A stretch of 64,000 nucleotides of DNA, from positions 1,892,823-1,956,822 of the forward strand of contig CACRXP010000020.1 in the NCBI GenBank assembly GCA_902702965.1. Direction: 5' to 3'. The notes beneath the pieces are model-generated. The model made no database searches, was not told the DNA's origin, and saw nothing but the letters and a program-made list of their open reading frames with translations. Source of the DNA: Spirometra erinaceieuropaei. Taxonomy: Eukaryota; Platyhelminthes; Cestoda; Diphyllobothriidea; Diphyllobothriidae. Shown one piece after another: positions 29,335-41,892 of the stretch; position 1 is the first letter of the stretch; each line of letters opens with the position of its first letter. Position numbers and translations under genes: made by a program.

Positions 29335-32300
29335 TTAGCATGCGGCTGCGAGAATGACCACGACCTGGAGAGCAAGCTGAAATTGGATAGAGTTATATAT
29401 CACTGACAACATGTAAGTACCGTGTTTACTTAAAGTTAGATATTGAATGTATCGTTTTCAATAGGGTTTTTCAAAGGCATTGCCTATTACTCTTAAAATA
29501 TACTGACCTACTGGCCTATTGAGATTGATCTGCTCTGTCTATCTTTAAATTAAAAGAATTTGACTTTTTACGACACGACCTTAAATTTGACCTAGCTAGG
29601 TCGTTCATAATCCCATTTTTCCTTGTTAAATATTTCTTACGAATGAACATACTTCATGAATAAGCCACCTAGTTAATAGGCTGATGCGTGAAATTAAATG
29701 GCGCAATTAAACTAGGGACTTTATAATGTACTACGGTAATCATTCGACTTTGAGTTTTTAACTAGTCAGAACGTAGAAGGGGGTGTCACTGAACCACTGA
29801 AATTCATAAGGGAATGCTTATTTTACCATGTAAATTTTAAGCTCTGAACAGGATTTTGGTCGAGAAATTAACTAAGTCATGAAGCACATGAGGCATTTTC
29901 AGGGAAGGGGGAGAAATCACTTAACTATTAGATTAGCAAGTGTCGCCCTAATGCAAGAAAATCTTTAGAATTGTTTAGAAAAGAATTGTTCAGGTACAAC
30001 TTTCCGAAGGTCCTTAAAATGAAACATCATATGCGGTCACACCAACGAAGGTGTTGTGAAACCGCAAACCAGTTTCTGTATTAAGAGCATATACATCCGG
30101 CTTTTCCAAACGCGAGCACTTAATTCGAAATTACGGGGGCAGTCAATTCAAGGACACTTACGCTGCATGACGTAAGAATTGTCCACAAGCGCTATCCGAA
30201 TAGTTGTAAATTTACTAAGGACATTCTAAGTTGACCGTTCCTTGCATGTGAAGAGTATTTTGAGGAAACTGCTAGGAGACTACTTTAGGTTTTATCCAGA
30301 AAGCGGACTGCAATGAAATTGACCAAAACAATTTTTTTCCTGGAAAAAAACTGAGTATGCCCTACCATCAATAAAATGTTACACAAGAATGTTCCAGACT
30401 CCCTCAAATATAGAAATGATCACTGAGTACCTTTTCCAAACCATGCTAGTATTTCGATGTCAGAAAATAGAAAATTTAAAACTAAATGAATGACCTGCGT
30501 CTGACCAGCGCCTTTACTACTCAATCTAAATTTAAGTGCGCTTTTAGGGAAAAAATTAAACCCTACAAATCATTCTAATGCATGAACAAATGTGTGATAT
30601 ATGGTTGGATATTTGATGTCTTGTTTCACGTGGTAAATAACCGGATGTATCATCTTCCGGAAATCATAAATGGTGCCATCCAAACTCGGTTTACTTTCAA
30701 AAGTCCTGACAGAGATACTTCAAGCGTATACCTTACTTGCGTGCTTATACCTACCCCAGAGAGTTCAAAGTCGTAGCTGGAAACGTTTCCAAACAGCTTA
30801 GGTGATCTCTGGTCAAACAGTCAGGGTCTAGTGGACCGTTCCTGGTGTGACCATAGTGGCACTCTCGCCTAAGTCACCTCCAAGTTGTCACTACCGTGCA
30901 GTTCTGGAAACGTCATGTGCGGCAGACACGGTGTCCATCCCCCGTAATCTTGTTTTTTGTCTGGACATCAGAGCAAGGTTGGTGAGGTAAAATGTGCCAG
31001 ACGCCGTGCATGTATGTCTCACTGGCAGCTCCATAGTCGATTTCAGCGATGTCAGTCGTCTGTTCCACAGCAGATGGAGTTGAGGGACGGCGAGTTGCGC
31101 GTGAATTAGTATAAAGTGCTGGTAGACTTGCGTTGCATCTACCGCACTCCCTTCTCATCTCCCACCTTGTTCCAATGTCACAGGTGAGCGAAAAAGACGG
31201 GAAGCGGGAGACGGCGCAAGTAGTCGGCACGGCAATAGTCGAAAATTGGTGTGCCACTACTCCACCTGGGTTACAATGGATACTGCCCAGGATTTTCAAG
31301 AATAACAAAAAACGTGGGCATCCTGGATCCCAATTGGCGCTGTGTGAGACTGCAAATGGCCGTGTCACAACACTACGGGCGATGACACCTGTTGTGTTTT
31401 CATATTTCAAATAAAACCTGCTGGACGTCGACTTAACCTCGGGTTTGTCCAACGCATCTACCTCCGGGTCCCTAATCCTCCTGCCGAACACGCTCCGTGC
31501 GGCATGCGGTCGTCTACGTCGGTCCGACAGCAAGGTATTCAAGACCGGACAGACCACCTGAGTATTCGGCATTTTGCTTGCTTTACAAACCTATGTAAAC
31601 AACTGCAACCACTTGTCTGTCCTTTAGGCACGACCTAGCATTGTTGGGACATGTTCTGAACTCCTCAGCGATCACGGGTGTCTGGGAGATCAACTCATAC
31701 TTCTGCTTATCATGGATATATCAGATGAAGGCAAAAGTTCGATTTGCAGGTGTATGCGTAAGTTAAAAAGAAAGGTGACCAAGAACCCGAACATTCTGTT
31801 GATTGCTCTGAGCTTTCTATTGCGTACAGAAGTCGATCTCAAGAGAGAGCAGCAGCAGCAGAAAAATCGATGGCTATTATGATGTGTTAGTCGATCATCG
31901 GTCGATGGCGCAGGACTGGAGGTGGCTGCACATGGCTCTATGCACCGGCACCAGATCGATAAATCGATTTACTGAGTTCGTATTTGAGACCCAGACTTCA
32001 ATCAATTCTCGGTCTGTTTTGTTCCCGGTGTGGGCGATTATCTTCGTAGCTGCGAAGTTAAACTCATGTCATCTGTCTTCAGCCGCTTAACAAAATTCGG
32101 TCTAGTAATTGTAGCGCGGCGAATTAAAACACGGCAACGATCGGGTGAAGAACTCCAAACATGCACACGGCCAAACAAGGTGCCTGTCTTACGGGGAAAG
32201 GGGTAGTAGGGCTTTCACGGGTGGGACCTATGTATTCATAGAGGAATGGCAAAGTAAGTATAGATAATTAGTAAATTCATTTTTCGGGCGGAAAAAAGGT

Positions 32301-35300
32301 TATGCATTGATATACAGCAACCGACATTGGGCAGGACAATTAATTAAAATAAACATTAAGTGTCTACAACGATCGGTTCTCAGCTCTCAGAGCTGAGGTC
32401 ACTGTTGATAACCCACCAGCCCGTCCACAACAGACGATCTATCCTTGAAAGATGAAACGCCAAACCGAAATAATCGTACTGGACTAAAACCCAGTTAAAT
32501 AAGTATGGCCACAGATGCTTGGGGTCCTTCAACCGATCATTACCTAAAACACTGCTTAGACGCCAGAATTCCAGAAGAGCGTATTTCGTTCTCTCCCATA
32601 CTACGCAGGGTGCCGTTAAGAAACATGGGGTCTTACCAGAAGGAATATTAGTACAATGGGAATAGGTAGGATTTTGTTTTCGGCAGCTTCGACAAAGGCT
32701 GTTATTTTGTCCGTGCAACCAGGCACGTTTGCGTTCTTAGCGGTTTCGGCATCGCAGGAGGGTGGCAAGTTTTCGGCGTCTTTTGTGCAGCAGGGTCCCG
32801 GCAATTGTGTCATTCCTAAATCTTTTTAGGAAGAAACATTTCATATAACATAAATCAGGCGCACTTGAATAACAAAAATATTCGTGGGGCTCTGCAGGTC
32901 ATGAATAACCAGGAACTTACCTGTGAAATTCTTGTAGCCGCCCAATCCACAGCAGATATCGTCATTGCTCTGCAAATGAATAAGTCGGGGCTTAAACAGA
33001 GTTAACGCGCTTTCTTAGACTACAGGACATTGTTCTGTCAAATAATAATGTCTTATCTGATATTTAGTCGAAAAAAAATTTTTAAACTTGTCCTCTAGCA
33101 TTCAGCTAAGTCGCCCGTTCTGGTCATTCCAAAGTCTGAATGCAAATATCACTACCGAATCCTTTTTTTCCGGGCTGGCCTGGTGAAAACCAATTTACAC
33201 TTAAACTAAGAACGCACTTCCAACTTACGGGTTTATTATTTATCTGTGTAACTTCGATTCGGGAGATTTAAGCCTAGTGTCTATTGAGACCACACATGTA
33301 AGATCGATGGCATTAGCTGTTAACAGGACTATAGCACAAAATCTCTTAGTAGTAGTTTGCGTGCTATCCGACAATGGCATCCTTATTTAAGTTTATCATT
33401 CTATGTTCGTCGGCGATACTACTTTTAAAAAATATAAGAAAATTACTGCTGTCGTAAGAAAATTACTGGCCGTGCGAGCAAAACAATGAGGAATATTCCA
33501 AACGTTAGGTGTATGCGACACTGGAAATAAGACTGGGCAATTGACTGAACATTAACTTCGAGGATATCGTTACCTTTCTGGAAAAAGACAACCAAAAATA
33601 CAAACTCTGAGAAAGAATAAATGAAGTTATCGCGCACATATTATGCGATAATCGACTTGCTACCACAAATACTGTTTAACCTCTAGCAAATGTATTATCT
33701 TTCAGTTTACCTACTGTGTCGAGAGAAGTTCCTACTTTAGGCTTATAACTGAAACCCTTTTTACTGTTGACGGGTTCGTAAAACACCTATTTCGGCTATT
33801 GTGCAATTCAGACATAGCCATTATTACTGAGTAAAAAGTTTCGTAAACAACATGATTAACGCTATCCTTTCGGAAAAACAGAGCTAAATTTGAATCCGAC
33901 AGTTGCGTCTCCTATTAATATGGTCAACTTCACAGACATTACGGATTTGTTAATAAAGTGGACACATAACCAAACTTCGTCACGGTAATCATGTATGCAA
34001 CAACATTTTTTGCAAAACATTCTAAGTGTTGTGCAGCTGATCCTCGCCTTTTTTCAGCACTGCATTCGGGGATTCATTTATTTGTGGGTTTCATTATTTG
34101 CGGAGCATACTTAAAAGTATTCATTAGATATTTTCACTTGTTTTAGCGATTAAAAGCATTTTTCATAAACAAAGTTTGTTTATAAATGTTCAGCCATTAA
34201 TATCAGTAAAAATGGTCAACTTACGGTCATAACCAGAAACCAAATTTGACAAGATGGGTTTTTGTTCGAATCTTTAATACACGACTTAAGCGCGTTGTTC
34301 ATCAGCTCAAAAACGCGACCTGGAAGCTGTTTCGAATGAACAAATAATAAGTTGTAAATTGGGTGAAATAAACAGCATCAAAGCGGGTAAGAGATAAACG
34401 AAGTTATTTCGTACATTAAAAGAATCTTAAAAATCACGAAAAACTTTAGGGACTCTTCCTTGTTTCTCTAGTAGTTTAAACAACCCCTTTTTACCTAACT
34501 GGCCAATCGATTAAAAAATTGCAATCGAAGAGGCATATTTTAAGTGCACTTACGTAGTCAGGGCTTCCAAATACGTAGCCGGTAAATGAAATTTGCATAA
34601 CAAGGATGACCCCGAGCAGAACGGCGTACTAAAAAGAAAAAAGTAGCATTGATAAATTAAAAGCCCAAGGAACCTCTCGCCTCCCTTCGAGATATTTATG
34701 TGACACACTGGGACACTGCTCACAAGTTTTAACAATATACCGCATGGACAACAGGAGGCGATCCAACCGAAGAGGCAGAAAAGCAGGCAGACGACGCCCA
34801 CCGAAACGATAATGGTGCCGACAGAGCCTAGAAAGAGAGATTAAACTTTGGTTACCTTTTGCATCTGAATAAATGAAGAAAACATTTTAATTTGTCACTG
34901 CAGTCGACTTACCGAGGGAGTTGTTCACAAACACTGTCAACGCTTCCTTTTGAGTATCGTCTATAGATTCACCGGGAAAGATTTTCTCTACAATGCTCTT
35001 TGTCAGTTTTCCAGATTTGAGTAGTGCTCCAACAACAGCAAGGATACCAAAGACAATCTGAAATGGAGAATTTGTAGAATAATACCCAGGCACACACATG
35101 CGTGTAAACGGGCTTTAATCGAATTTTATGGGGGACAAATGAAACAAACACAGCCGTGGTCATTTCTGACTTGTGGATATTAGTAAATGCCCACAAACCT
35201 CCCCGCTCAGTTTTAGCTTACTTTCGCTTTCTGCTCACAATGCGTAAAACAGCATAAGTTGCCATTTAATCACGTTCCTTTTTTCAGTTGAGATCGAAGA

Positions 35301-36888
35301 TACTCAGCTCAGTCTCCATTGTTGTTTTTCATTAAATACACAACTGAGCAAGCACGCTCTGTACTCCAATTGGATCGAATAACGATCTAATCATACTAAT
35401 TACATGAATAATTTCAAGATCGAGAACCTCGGGTAACGACTGTTTTTTATAAGCGAGGCAGCATGCTAAACAGTAAGCTGAAAAAATATGAAAAAAACGG
35501 AAATTCTCTGGATTTATGCCGAAAGTCTTATTCTACGCTTCTGTACGACAATGGTAATGAGAGAAGTAATTAAACAATAAACAATGAGTAACTTCAGAAA
35601 ATAATGACTTCTGAATTAACGCGTGAGGTCGTGGGAAGTAGTCGTTGCTGGCGTTGTAATTTCTGCAACAGCCTGAAAATGCATGCCAAGATAAAACCCC
35701 TTATGGTACGATCCACAGTCTACTGACAGCTAAGTGGGATCCTTCTCTATACCGTTTCCCAAACACATTCTGTATAAAAATGTTTAGGCGTGACTTTTGC
35801 CACCCATACGGATCTTGCTTGCCTTGGGAAGGCAATGGATCAGTGTGCCCATTCCTGAATGAATAAATACCCGATCTGCCGTTGCACCTTCATCTTACAG
35901 AAAACAAACCAGATGATAAGATTAGTGGTGACGGCGATGTTTGTCTATCACAACTCCTCTGCGATCATATCTTGATCTAATTTTACCTGTTTTGTTGTTG
36001 CCTGTCCAAGACCACTGTCACACTCTCGTACCCTGTTTGCTTCGGAAAACGTTCACTGAGCGATCTACTTAACGCACAACATATTGTCCAGCCCTCTGTC
36101 CCCGACGCAGTAGTAGCGTTTAGCGGCTATGTCCGACGGGAGCGTCTTGGATGCTTAATCTCGTTCATCCCCGAGAACGACCCGGGATTTCTGACAGGCC
36201 CGCTGGCTGAGGTACGTGGTTCGTGAACGAACTAGACAGCGTGGACAACCCGAATAATCTAGGCCGTTTAATCTGGACGGAGCCCTGAGCCAGCTCCAAC
36301 TCAAAGATTCCCTCTCAAGTTGCGTAGCCATCTGCACAGCCACAGCGGTAGCAGTTTTTATTCTAAGAGTGCAGAAACTGGTAAATCAGAGTTGCAGTCC
36401 AGTAGCCACATATGCCTCGCATGAAATAGAGTCAATAGCAACATGTCATCAGGAGAGAACAGGAGTTGGAAAGCTACAGTTGTTCCGAATACCACTTAGA
36501 ACGTTCACTGGCGTACAAACAACAACAGGCACACTGTCGATGCATGCTGTAATTTGGACAAACGTAAAGGCAAGCATTTTATTGGTCGAGGATTTAGACA
36601 GATCGCTCCGAGTGGCAGAGTCCATGCACTTAGGTGATCCACTAGGGCTTGAAGCAAGACCGCATTTGCCACAGCACCTGACGATTGTCTGAACTTTGAG
36701 AAAATGTAGACGCGATCGCTGGAACAGGCACTTTACCACAAAATGTAGCCCCCGTTAAAAAGGGCACACAGGTAAGCCGACGTATTGTTAGTGGTATGTA
36801 CTGCAAGGCACAAGACATGACTTACGACCAACAGGAGGTGCAGAACTGTAAGAGCCACCTTCAGGAGCTGTGCAACAACGCAGCACAT
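29335..36888 (-). CDS. Tetraspanin A, multi-exon gene
   Basis: Exons with GT..AG junctions and matching phases: 36888-36826 (MCCVVAQLLKVALTVLHLLL plus V, start codon and TM1); 35057-34913 (IVFGILAVVGALLKS, rest of TM1, small loop); 34827-34724 (TM2 ending FCLFGWIASCCPCGILLKL); 34628-34554 (TM3 YAVLLGVILVMQISFTGYVF); a probable large-loop exon 33786-33715; 32969-32921 (SNDDICCGLGGYKNFT with the CCG signature); 32821-32637 (GPCC, PPSC and PGC cysteines, then TM4 ILPIPIVLIFLL); 29376-29335 (LALQVVVILAAAC-stop). The six loop cysteines match the canonical tetraspanin pattern. Tetraspanins organise membrane microdomains, and in parasitic flatworms many lie in the tegument. Oddities: almost no C-terminal tail (one Cys) and an uncertain first half of the large loop. 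Introns of 1.8 and 3.3 kb carry repeats. Confidence 0.88.
30760..31580. repeat. Repeat R3 copy in the last intron of tetraspanin A
   Basis: The core GTAGACTTGCGTTGCATCT, then ACCGCACTCCC, lies at 31125-31153, followed by GGGAGACGGCGCAAGTAGTC. The region matches 61650-62495 across its length. The 219-codon minus-strand frame at 31572-30913 covers most of it; the partner copy has no such frame, so I treat it as chance. Confidence 0.65.
33515..33577 (-). other. Candidate large-loop helix exon, tetraspanin A
   Basis: After TTTTTCCAG the minus strand reads KGNDILEVNVQSIAQSYFQC, which resembles the helix preceding CCG in tetraspanin loops. Gene B has KGNDITRVNVQLLTQFYFLC at 63543-63481. I found no donor site whose phase joins cleanly to the CCG exon, so this may be intron. 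Confidence 0.3.
33715..33786 (-). other. Candidate large-loop exon, tetraspanin A
   Basis: After AAATAG the frame reads VFYEPVNSKKGFSYKPKVGT then SLDT before GTAGGT: 72 nt, phase 0 on both sides, fitting between TM3 and the CCG exon. The acceptor has a poor pyrimidine tract. A second donor (GTAAAC) lies 4 nt further. Confidence 0.5.
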
Positions 36889-37204
36889 TTTCCAATCGAA
36901 TTGTCTAGTAAAAAGGGGGGATGAAGAAAATGATTTAGAAATGGGGTTGCAGGCATCTAGGCAGTCGTGTACGATTCTAATGCGGGCTAGAATGTTAATC
37001 GCATATGCATTATCTTGTGGCTTGTAATGCATGCATAATGATTTTCTGGATGAAAGAGTTTAGGCGCAATTATCGCCCTAAATAGGTGCTTTATTACCAA
37101 ATGATCATTCGAAACTATCGTGTACCAAGTCGTGTGCCAGCGGAGAAGCAAAAAACGGAGATCAACTGATCGTGAATAAAGGGGGTAGAGAAGTAGAGGG
37201 TCGC

Positions 37205-37490
37205 TCACCGGTAGTTTCTCCAGAAACCGCTGGTTCCGTTGTACCTTACGGGCTCCCTCTTCAGCACAACCAGTGGCCGCACAGCGATGCATGATAAAGG
37301 CAGAATGTTATTACTTTCAAAGACGACAGAGGATGGAATGGACATTTCTGGCTTATTAACTGTGGTCAGCCAGTCATACCCGACCCCAAAGTGTGGAACA
37401 CCTGAGCCTCGATCTAGCGACCAGCTAGATAGAAGTCAAACGCCTCTAGCCGCTGAGCCACTGGCTCGTTGTCCTGTCGGTTGCAGTAAA
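37205..37490 (-). mobile_element. SINE family 2, full-length minus-strand copy
   Basis: Minus strand: GAGCCAGTGGCTCAGCGGCT head, GGTCGCTAGATCGAGGCTCA as a decayed B box, CACTTTGGGGTCGGGTATGA, GTTAATAAGCCAGAAATGTC, then the tail with GGTACAACGGAACCAGCGGT near 37240. It lies upstream of tetraspanin A exon 1, about 320 bp away. Confidence 0.72.
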
Positions 37491-37790
37491 GATTGAACAA
37501 TGGTAGGGGCGATCACCGATTTGGCCAGTTGCTAGATTGTCGGGCACTCCATCAGGATGAAATGCCATGGAATATCCTCATGGATACCGTATCTGAATAC
37601 AATCATCATTTCTCTTGGAAGCATTGTCTTTGTCCCGACCGTCCTTTGTGTTGTCCTGCATGTGTTTATCCTGGCTCACAGCTTACTGTCCTGTGCGCCG
37701 CCCCAGCAGCAAACCTCCCCTCCCACTGCCATCATTCGCGCATGACATGATCCATAGACCATGGACGAGTAATTGTGGTTTTTCACCCCA
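37490..37790. other. Open frames, no supported gene
   Basis: The plus frame at 37557-37745 contains a hydrophobic run (IIISLGSIVFVPTVLCVVLH) that could be a membrane segment, but I find no partner exon, family or conserved copy. Confidence 0.25.
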
Positions 37791-37794
37791 CCGT

Positions 37795-38175
37795 TGGCGT
37801 GTGTTCCCACACCCGGTAAATCTGCGTCACTTCCCATTCCCCTCCCTTCACTTTAAAAACTCCTACGTAAACGGCGAGACTCAATTCCGTAAGAGATGCA
37901 GGCCAACTCGGTTCGTTCTCCACTAAACAAAACGTGACCCATAACGGAGCACAAAGACCGTCTAGGATATCTTAGCAGTCCTGCCTACCCCCTGGTGGGG
38001 AAGGGACCAAAAGAGGTGGCTTAAACAAATGTCAGAGAATCGCGCGGAGCTATTCACATGAATAATAAATACGGCGGGAGTACTGAAATGGGTGAGATTA
38101 GTGGACGAAGTGATGATCATTCCTCAGTGCACCGATCAACAAGACAAAACAGGGTGCCACAAGATAAGGTGGTGA
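37795..38175 (-). repeat. Repeat R4, inverted relative to 47.88-48.26 kb
   Basis: The complement of 37860-38035 matches 47880-48060 closely: AGACGGTCTT, GCTCCGTTATGGGTCACG, TTTTGTTTGGTGGAGAG or near, GAGTTGGCCTG, ATCTCTTACGGAA. The piece at 38093-38165 (AGTGGACGAAGTGAT, TTCCTCAGTG) matches the complement of 48190-48235 but in rearranged order. Confidence 0.7.
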
Positions 38176-38179
38176 ATTG

Positions 38180-38960
38180 TATATAGTGCGTTGGGTTGCT
38201 ATCTCTCTATCTCTCAGAAAAGCATTGATATTTAGGCCTGAAAGCGAAGGAGGCGGTGTGTGCAGTCCGTGGTGACGGCAGTTTTTTTATGGTTTTTGGG
38301 AGCAAGTTCAAGTGTCTCGCGCCCAAGTCAGTGTAGAAACGGCTGTGCCTCTCCGAATGCTCCTGAGTTGCGGTTGGTCAGACTGCAAGGTTGTCGCTTC
38401 AGGGAGCGATCCTTGGGGAAGCGAATGACCTTGAGACAGCGGGGTTCCCGACAGCGGATTTTTCACTCAACCTGTGGCACTGATTTCTCCAAATACTCAG
38501 CTTACTGACACTTAAAACCATGCGTTGTAAAATAGGCTGTCTAACCCCCTGAAATATATTAGTTGTTTGATCAACGCAGGAGAAACCGCTCTGAAAGATC
38601 ATACATGTTGATGCTAAACGTCGCTTGTAAGAACAGCAATCATCCGCACGAGCTAGTCCGACTCCGGGAAATGCCTCATCACGGTACACACAGGTTGGAG
38701 GAGATATACGAACAGTGCAAAAAATGCTCCAGCCGACTTGTGCAGAGGTGTAGTTGTGGCGATAGGCGAAGGGTGTGCCTGTGTGACTCCGTCAAAGGGT
38801 GCTTATGCGTTGGCACGCTAGTGTGAGAGGCATGGGTGTTTCCGACGCAAAGCATCTATAAATATTTATCGCTGGGATAATCTACTGATAAAAGCATAAA
38901 TGCAAGCACACCTGCATTTTGGCTTCAGTGTTACAAAGAAGATAACCGCGCGATCACTGG
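38180..38960. other. Two Cys-containing open frames of unknown status
   Basis: Plus frame 38260-38508 starts MQSVVTAVFLWFLGASSSVS, which looks like a signal peptide. Plus frame 38563-38826 is rich in cysteine near its end (EQCKKCSSRLVQRCSCG, then CLCDSVKGCLC). I recognise neither, see no splice link between them and cannot exclude chance. Confidence 0.25.
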
Positions 38961-38963
38961 GGA

Positions 38964-39934
38964 CAGTAGAGTTGGTGGGCTAAATCATTAAATGTCTACC
39001 AAAATGTGTTTTTGCTTCGAAAAGATTAACTAAATATGATTGTAAAACCAATCATCATACAGCATAATTCTATAATAATTCAGTTGCCTCAGGATGCCGA
39101 CTTTCGAAGGAACTTCTTTACGACTGCATGCAAAAACTATACTCTGTTTAACAAGACTACATATGCAGCATTCATTTTTCGCGTTGATTTTCGATGTCTT
39201 TGGAAATTCAACTGTATTTTATGAATGAATGAGAATGTTCATTCCTTCGCTTATAGGGCAGGAAATTGCGTCTTGTTCCAATGTTTTATTCGAAGGAAGG
39301 TTATAAGTCAATTTTAAAAGGTTTCGTATTGTGAGATTTTTAATACCGTTAAAGGGCCGTTCATAAAACGTCATAACTTTACATTTACCAATGTGGTTTG
39401 TAAAGTTAACAATATGGCTCCAATCCACCAAAACATTCTATGAAACTCGTATGGTTTCCTCTTAATGCCGTAGAGAAATGCGTGGTTTTCGTACGCGGAA
39501 AATATACGGCCTGTAGTTTAGAAACCCTGAATGCAAGTGTAATGCCAGGTTGAGCTCAAAACTATTCAGGAACTGGAAAAGTTGTTAAAAACCAAATTAT
39601 ACCCTTTTCGACTTTAAAATTGAAAGAAACGTAGTTATCTTCCGAGCTAGCAAAAGAAGGAATATTTTCATGCATTTTTACCATGAAATATAATTCGGTT
39701 TTTTGAAACATCATTGTAAAATGCATACTACTTAAGCAGTCATTGTGCAGGATGTACTTTTTGCATGTAGCCGAAAAGATGTTCATTCGAATGTCGGCAA
39801 CCTGAGGTAGCTGAATTATTATGAAATTACTTTTTAGGATGATAACTTTGACAACCCTACGTAATCAAACTTTTTTAAAACGAAAAGACATTAAGGAATT
39901 TCGGCTGACATTTCGTGAGTAAGTCAACCTACTG
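38964..39934. mobile_element. Foldback MITE, subfamily B, full length
   Basis: Left tip CAGTAGAGTTGGTGGGCTAA, then CTTCGAAAAGATTAACTAAA; right tip TCGTGAGTAAGTCAACCTAC then TG. Inner inverted pairs include GGATGCCGACTTTCGAA near 39091 against TTCGAATGTCGGCAACCTG near 39786. Confidence 0.82.
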
Positions 39935-40295
39935 CGCGTAACAATCACCTCTGAAAACATATCACCTGCACTATAAAAACAGCACATTACGACCAGTTGA
40001 AGCACATACTGACATTCCAAAATTACTGCCGACAGGAAAAATGGAGTCTAAATATCAGTTCCCGGTTTGTGAGCCGGGACCTCAATGCGCGGATCTGCCA
40101 GAAATCTCAGGTTCGATCAGGACTGGTCGGTAGATAACACACTCACGTTAAAGTGGATACTGCCAAGTTAGGAAATCGTAATCACCTTAACTGTCATCTT
40201 CGAAAGAAACTACTGAATGGCTACTACCTGACAGTTCGACCAACCTGTCCGAAATATCCACCCTGTGCTCCACACTAAGGTGAAGCAGACATGAT
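39935..40295. other. No recognisable gene
   Basis: I see no open frame of note and no clear repeat. Confidence 0.4.
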
Positions 40296-40620
40296 AACTT
40301 GCGCATGAATCAGTCTCTGGTAAGAGTAGACTTGCGCGGAATCTGCCGCACTCTCTCCTCTCCACCTGAAGCCGCTGTCAGTGCAGGCCCAAGAGGACCG
40401 GGAGTGAGGGAAGGCGCAGGTGATTGGCACGGCCGGACCTTCACCTTGGCGTGCCAGTCCATATCCCCCGGTCCACAACAAACACTTGACCAAAAACAGC
40501 GCCACAACGAGTCAGAAAGACGACGGCGATGACTGGGCAGCCATGCTCACGACCTGTACACCCAGCGGGAGCGCGAGCGTAGGTAATCGGGTGTCACAGA
40601 ACTATCAGCGATCAACAGAC
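40296..40620 (+). repeat. Repeat R3 copy
   Basis: GTAGACTTGCGCGGAATCTG, CCGCACTCTCTCCTCTCCAC, GGGAGTGAGGGAAGGCGCAG, GATTGGCACGGCC follow the R3 order. Overlapping frames on both strands are shadows of its GC-rich sequence. Confidence 0.65.
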
Positions 40621-41890
40621 TGCGACGGCCATGGTTTACTGAATCGTGACACAACAGACCTTGATGCCCAGAAGGGTGACACGCAGCCCTGCATCTTCCT
40701 GGGCCATCAACCTTCAAAGGCACTGTAACCAGTCAGTCCACGACTAAGAGCCACTACTCATTGAATGCACACACACACACTCCTCACATATGTGAGAGAT
40801 TTACTGTCCACTAATAGGTACATGTGTCTACAAAATAATCAGACATAGGATTGTATTTACAGACTAAAAGGCATGCAACATCGTCTGTGTTTAGTGCTTA
40901 GGCTTTTAACATACTCTGTTTGTTGACCAAATTAAAAATGTGCTAAATTCCTCATCCAAGTCTAACTTTGGAGTGCGGGAAACATGTTATTGAGGACGGC
41001 AAACATTGAGCATAAGCGAATGTAAAATACATTTCCGTCGGCCGAGTGCCTACTAAAAAGACCAGTTTGGAAAAAAAAATAAATTATGAACCGTCGTCCG
41101 TATGCTCCCACTAAACAGGTATCACAGTGAGCAACCAAAACCAGTGAATTTTAACAAGTAAGCTCGATCCTTTCTGGGGATGAGTGTGGTTTTAATAAGT
41201 CGCACTGCACCCTTCTTTCTGTCGTATCTACCAGGGAGACGAGGTCAGCCCAGAACGACAAAGTCTGTCTGGTGTATACGGCTAAGCACTGCTAGGTTGG
41301 CAGTAAACATCTATAGATGAGTCAGAAATTATGCAAGTAATCCCGCCTCTATCGCGATACTAACCTCATTGAAATTTTTCCCAAAATAAGTAATTTGACT
41401 ACAGACACATGTTCTACATGCCAACTTGGACGCTTTGTTAAACTGAAGGGTTAACAAACGGTTTGAAAATAAGTATCGCCATGAGGGCACAATGCAATTC
41501 GTTCCAAAACTGCAAACGGGACTCACCAGTAGTCTACGTGAGTTATTTGTGGAGTGAGTGAGACCTGTCTCAGAAAGGCCCTTTATACTGAGCGTGCAAG
41601 TGGGCAGGATCTCAAATGTAATTGCATGATCCAAAAATATCGCAGACGGGTGTGCCACCTGGTCCATCTTGTCGTCTTCTCAAGCAACTGATTGTTTGGA
41701 GGGCTTTTCAGGCGTGTGTTTCAGCGCTGCAGGTAGCATAAAGTCCATTGCCCGATCGCACAGTCGATAAATCTTGACAGCGAGAGCACACGTCATCGCA
41801 CGTATTGAAAAATGCGGTAACGCAGATGGTAACTTCATTTTCATTGGTCAATTTAGAGGAGAACAGCAGCACGAGGTCGAACGCTCGACT
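40620..41890. other. No recognisable gene; short (CA)n run
   Basis: A CA repeat of about 14 nt stands at 40766. The minus frame 41667-41329 (112 codons) has no recognisable motif. Confidence 0.4.
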
Positions 41891-41892
41891 AT

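Larger units (their letters stand above)
28920..34090. repeat. Segmental duplication, copy 1 (partner 59990-64000)
   Basis: Introns, exons and flanking DNA are collinear with 59990-64000 and run past the right window edge. Offsets drift from about 31.1 kb (last exon) to about 29.9 kb (loop exon) because of indels, including about 260 bp near 29950-30215 present only here. Both copies contain an R3 repeat in the last intron, so R3 inserted before the duplication. Confidence 0.88.

Noticed and set aside
30913..31572. 219-codon minus-strand open frame
   Set aside because: It lies in repeat R3 inside the last intron of tetraspanin A; the collinear copy at 61.7-62.5 kb is broken into small frames, so coding is not conserved.
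35229..35264. ATG with a nearby GTAAGC donor as first exon of tetraspanin A
   Set aside because: The encoded MATYAVLRIVSRKRK has no TM1 character; the exon at 36888-36826 gives a proper cytoplasmic start and TM1 in phase.
36449..36739. CCG-like motif in a minus-strand frame as a tetraspanin loop exon
   Set aside because: It lies in the first intron of gene A, between the TM1 start exon and exon 2; the real CCG exon is at 32969-32921 with proper splice sites.
39935..40140. tRNA-like B box in CTCAGGTTCGATCAGG near 40107
   Set aside because: No matching A box or cloverleaf could be drawn, and no other copy was seen.
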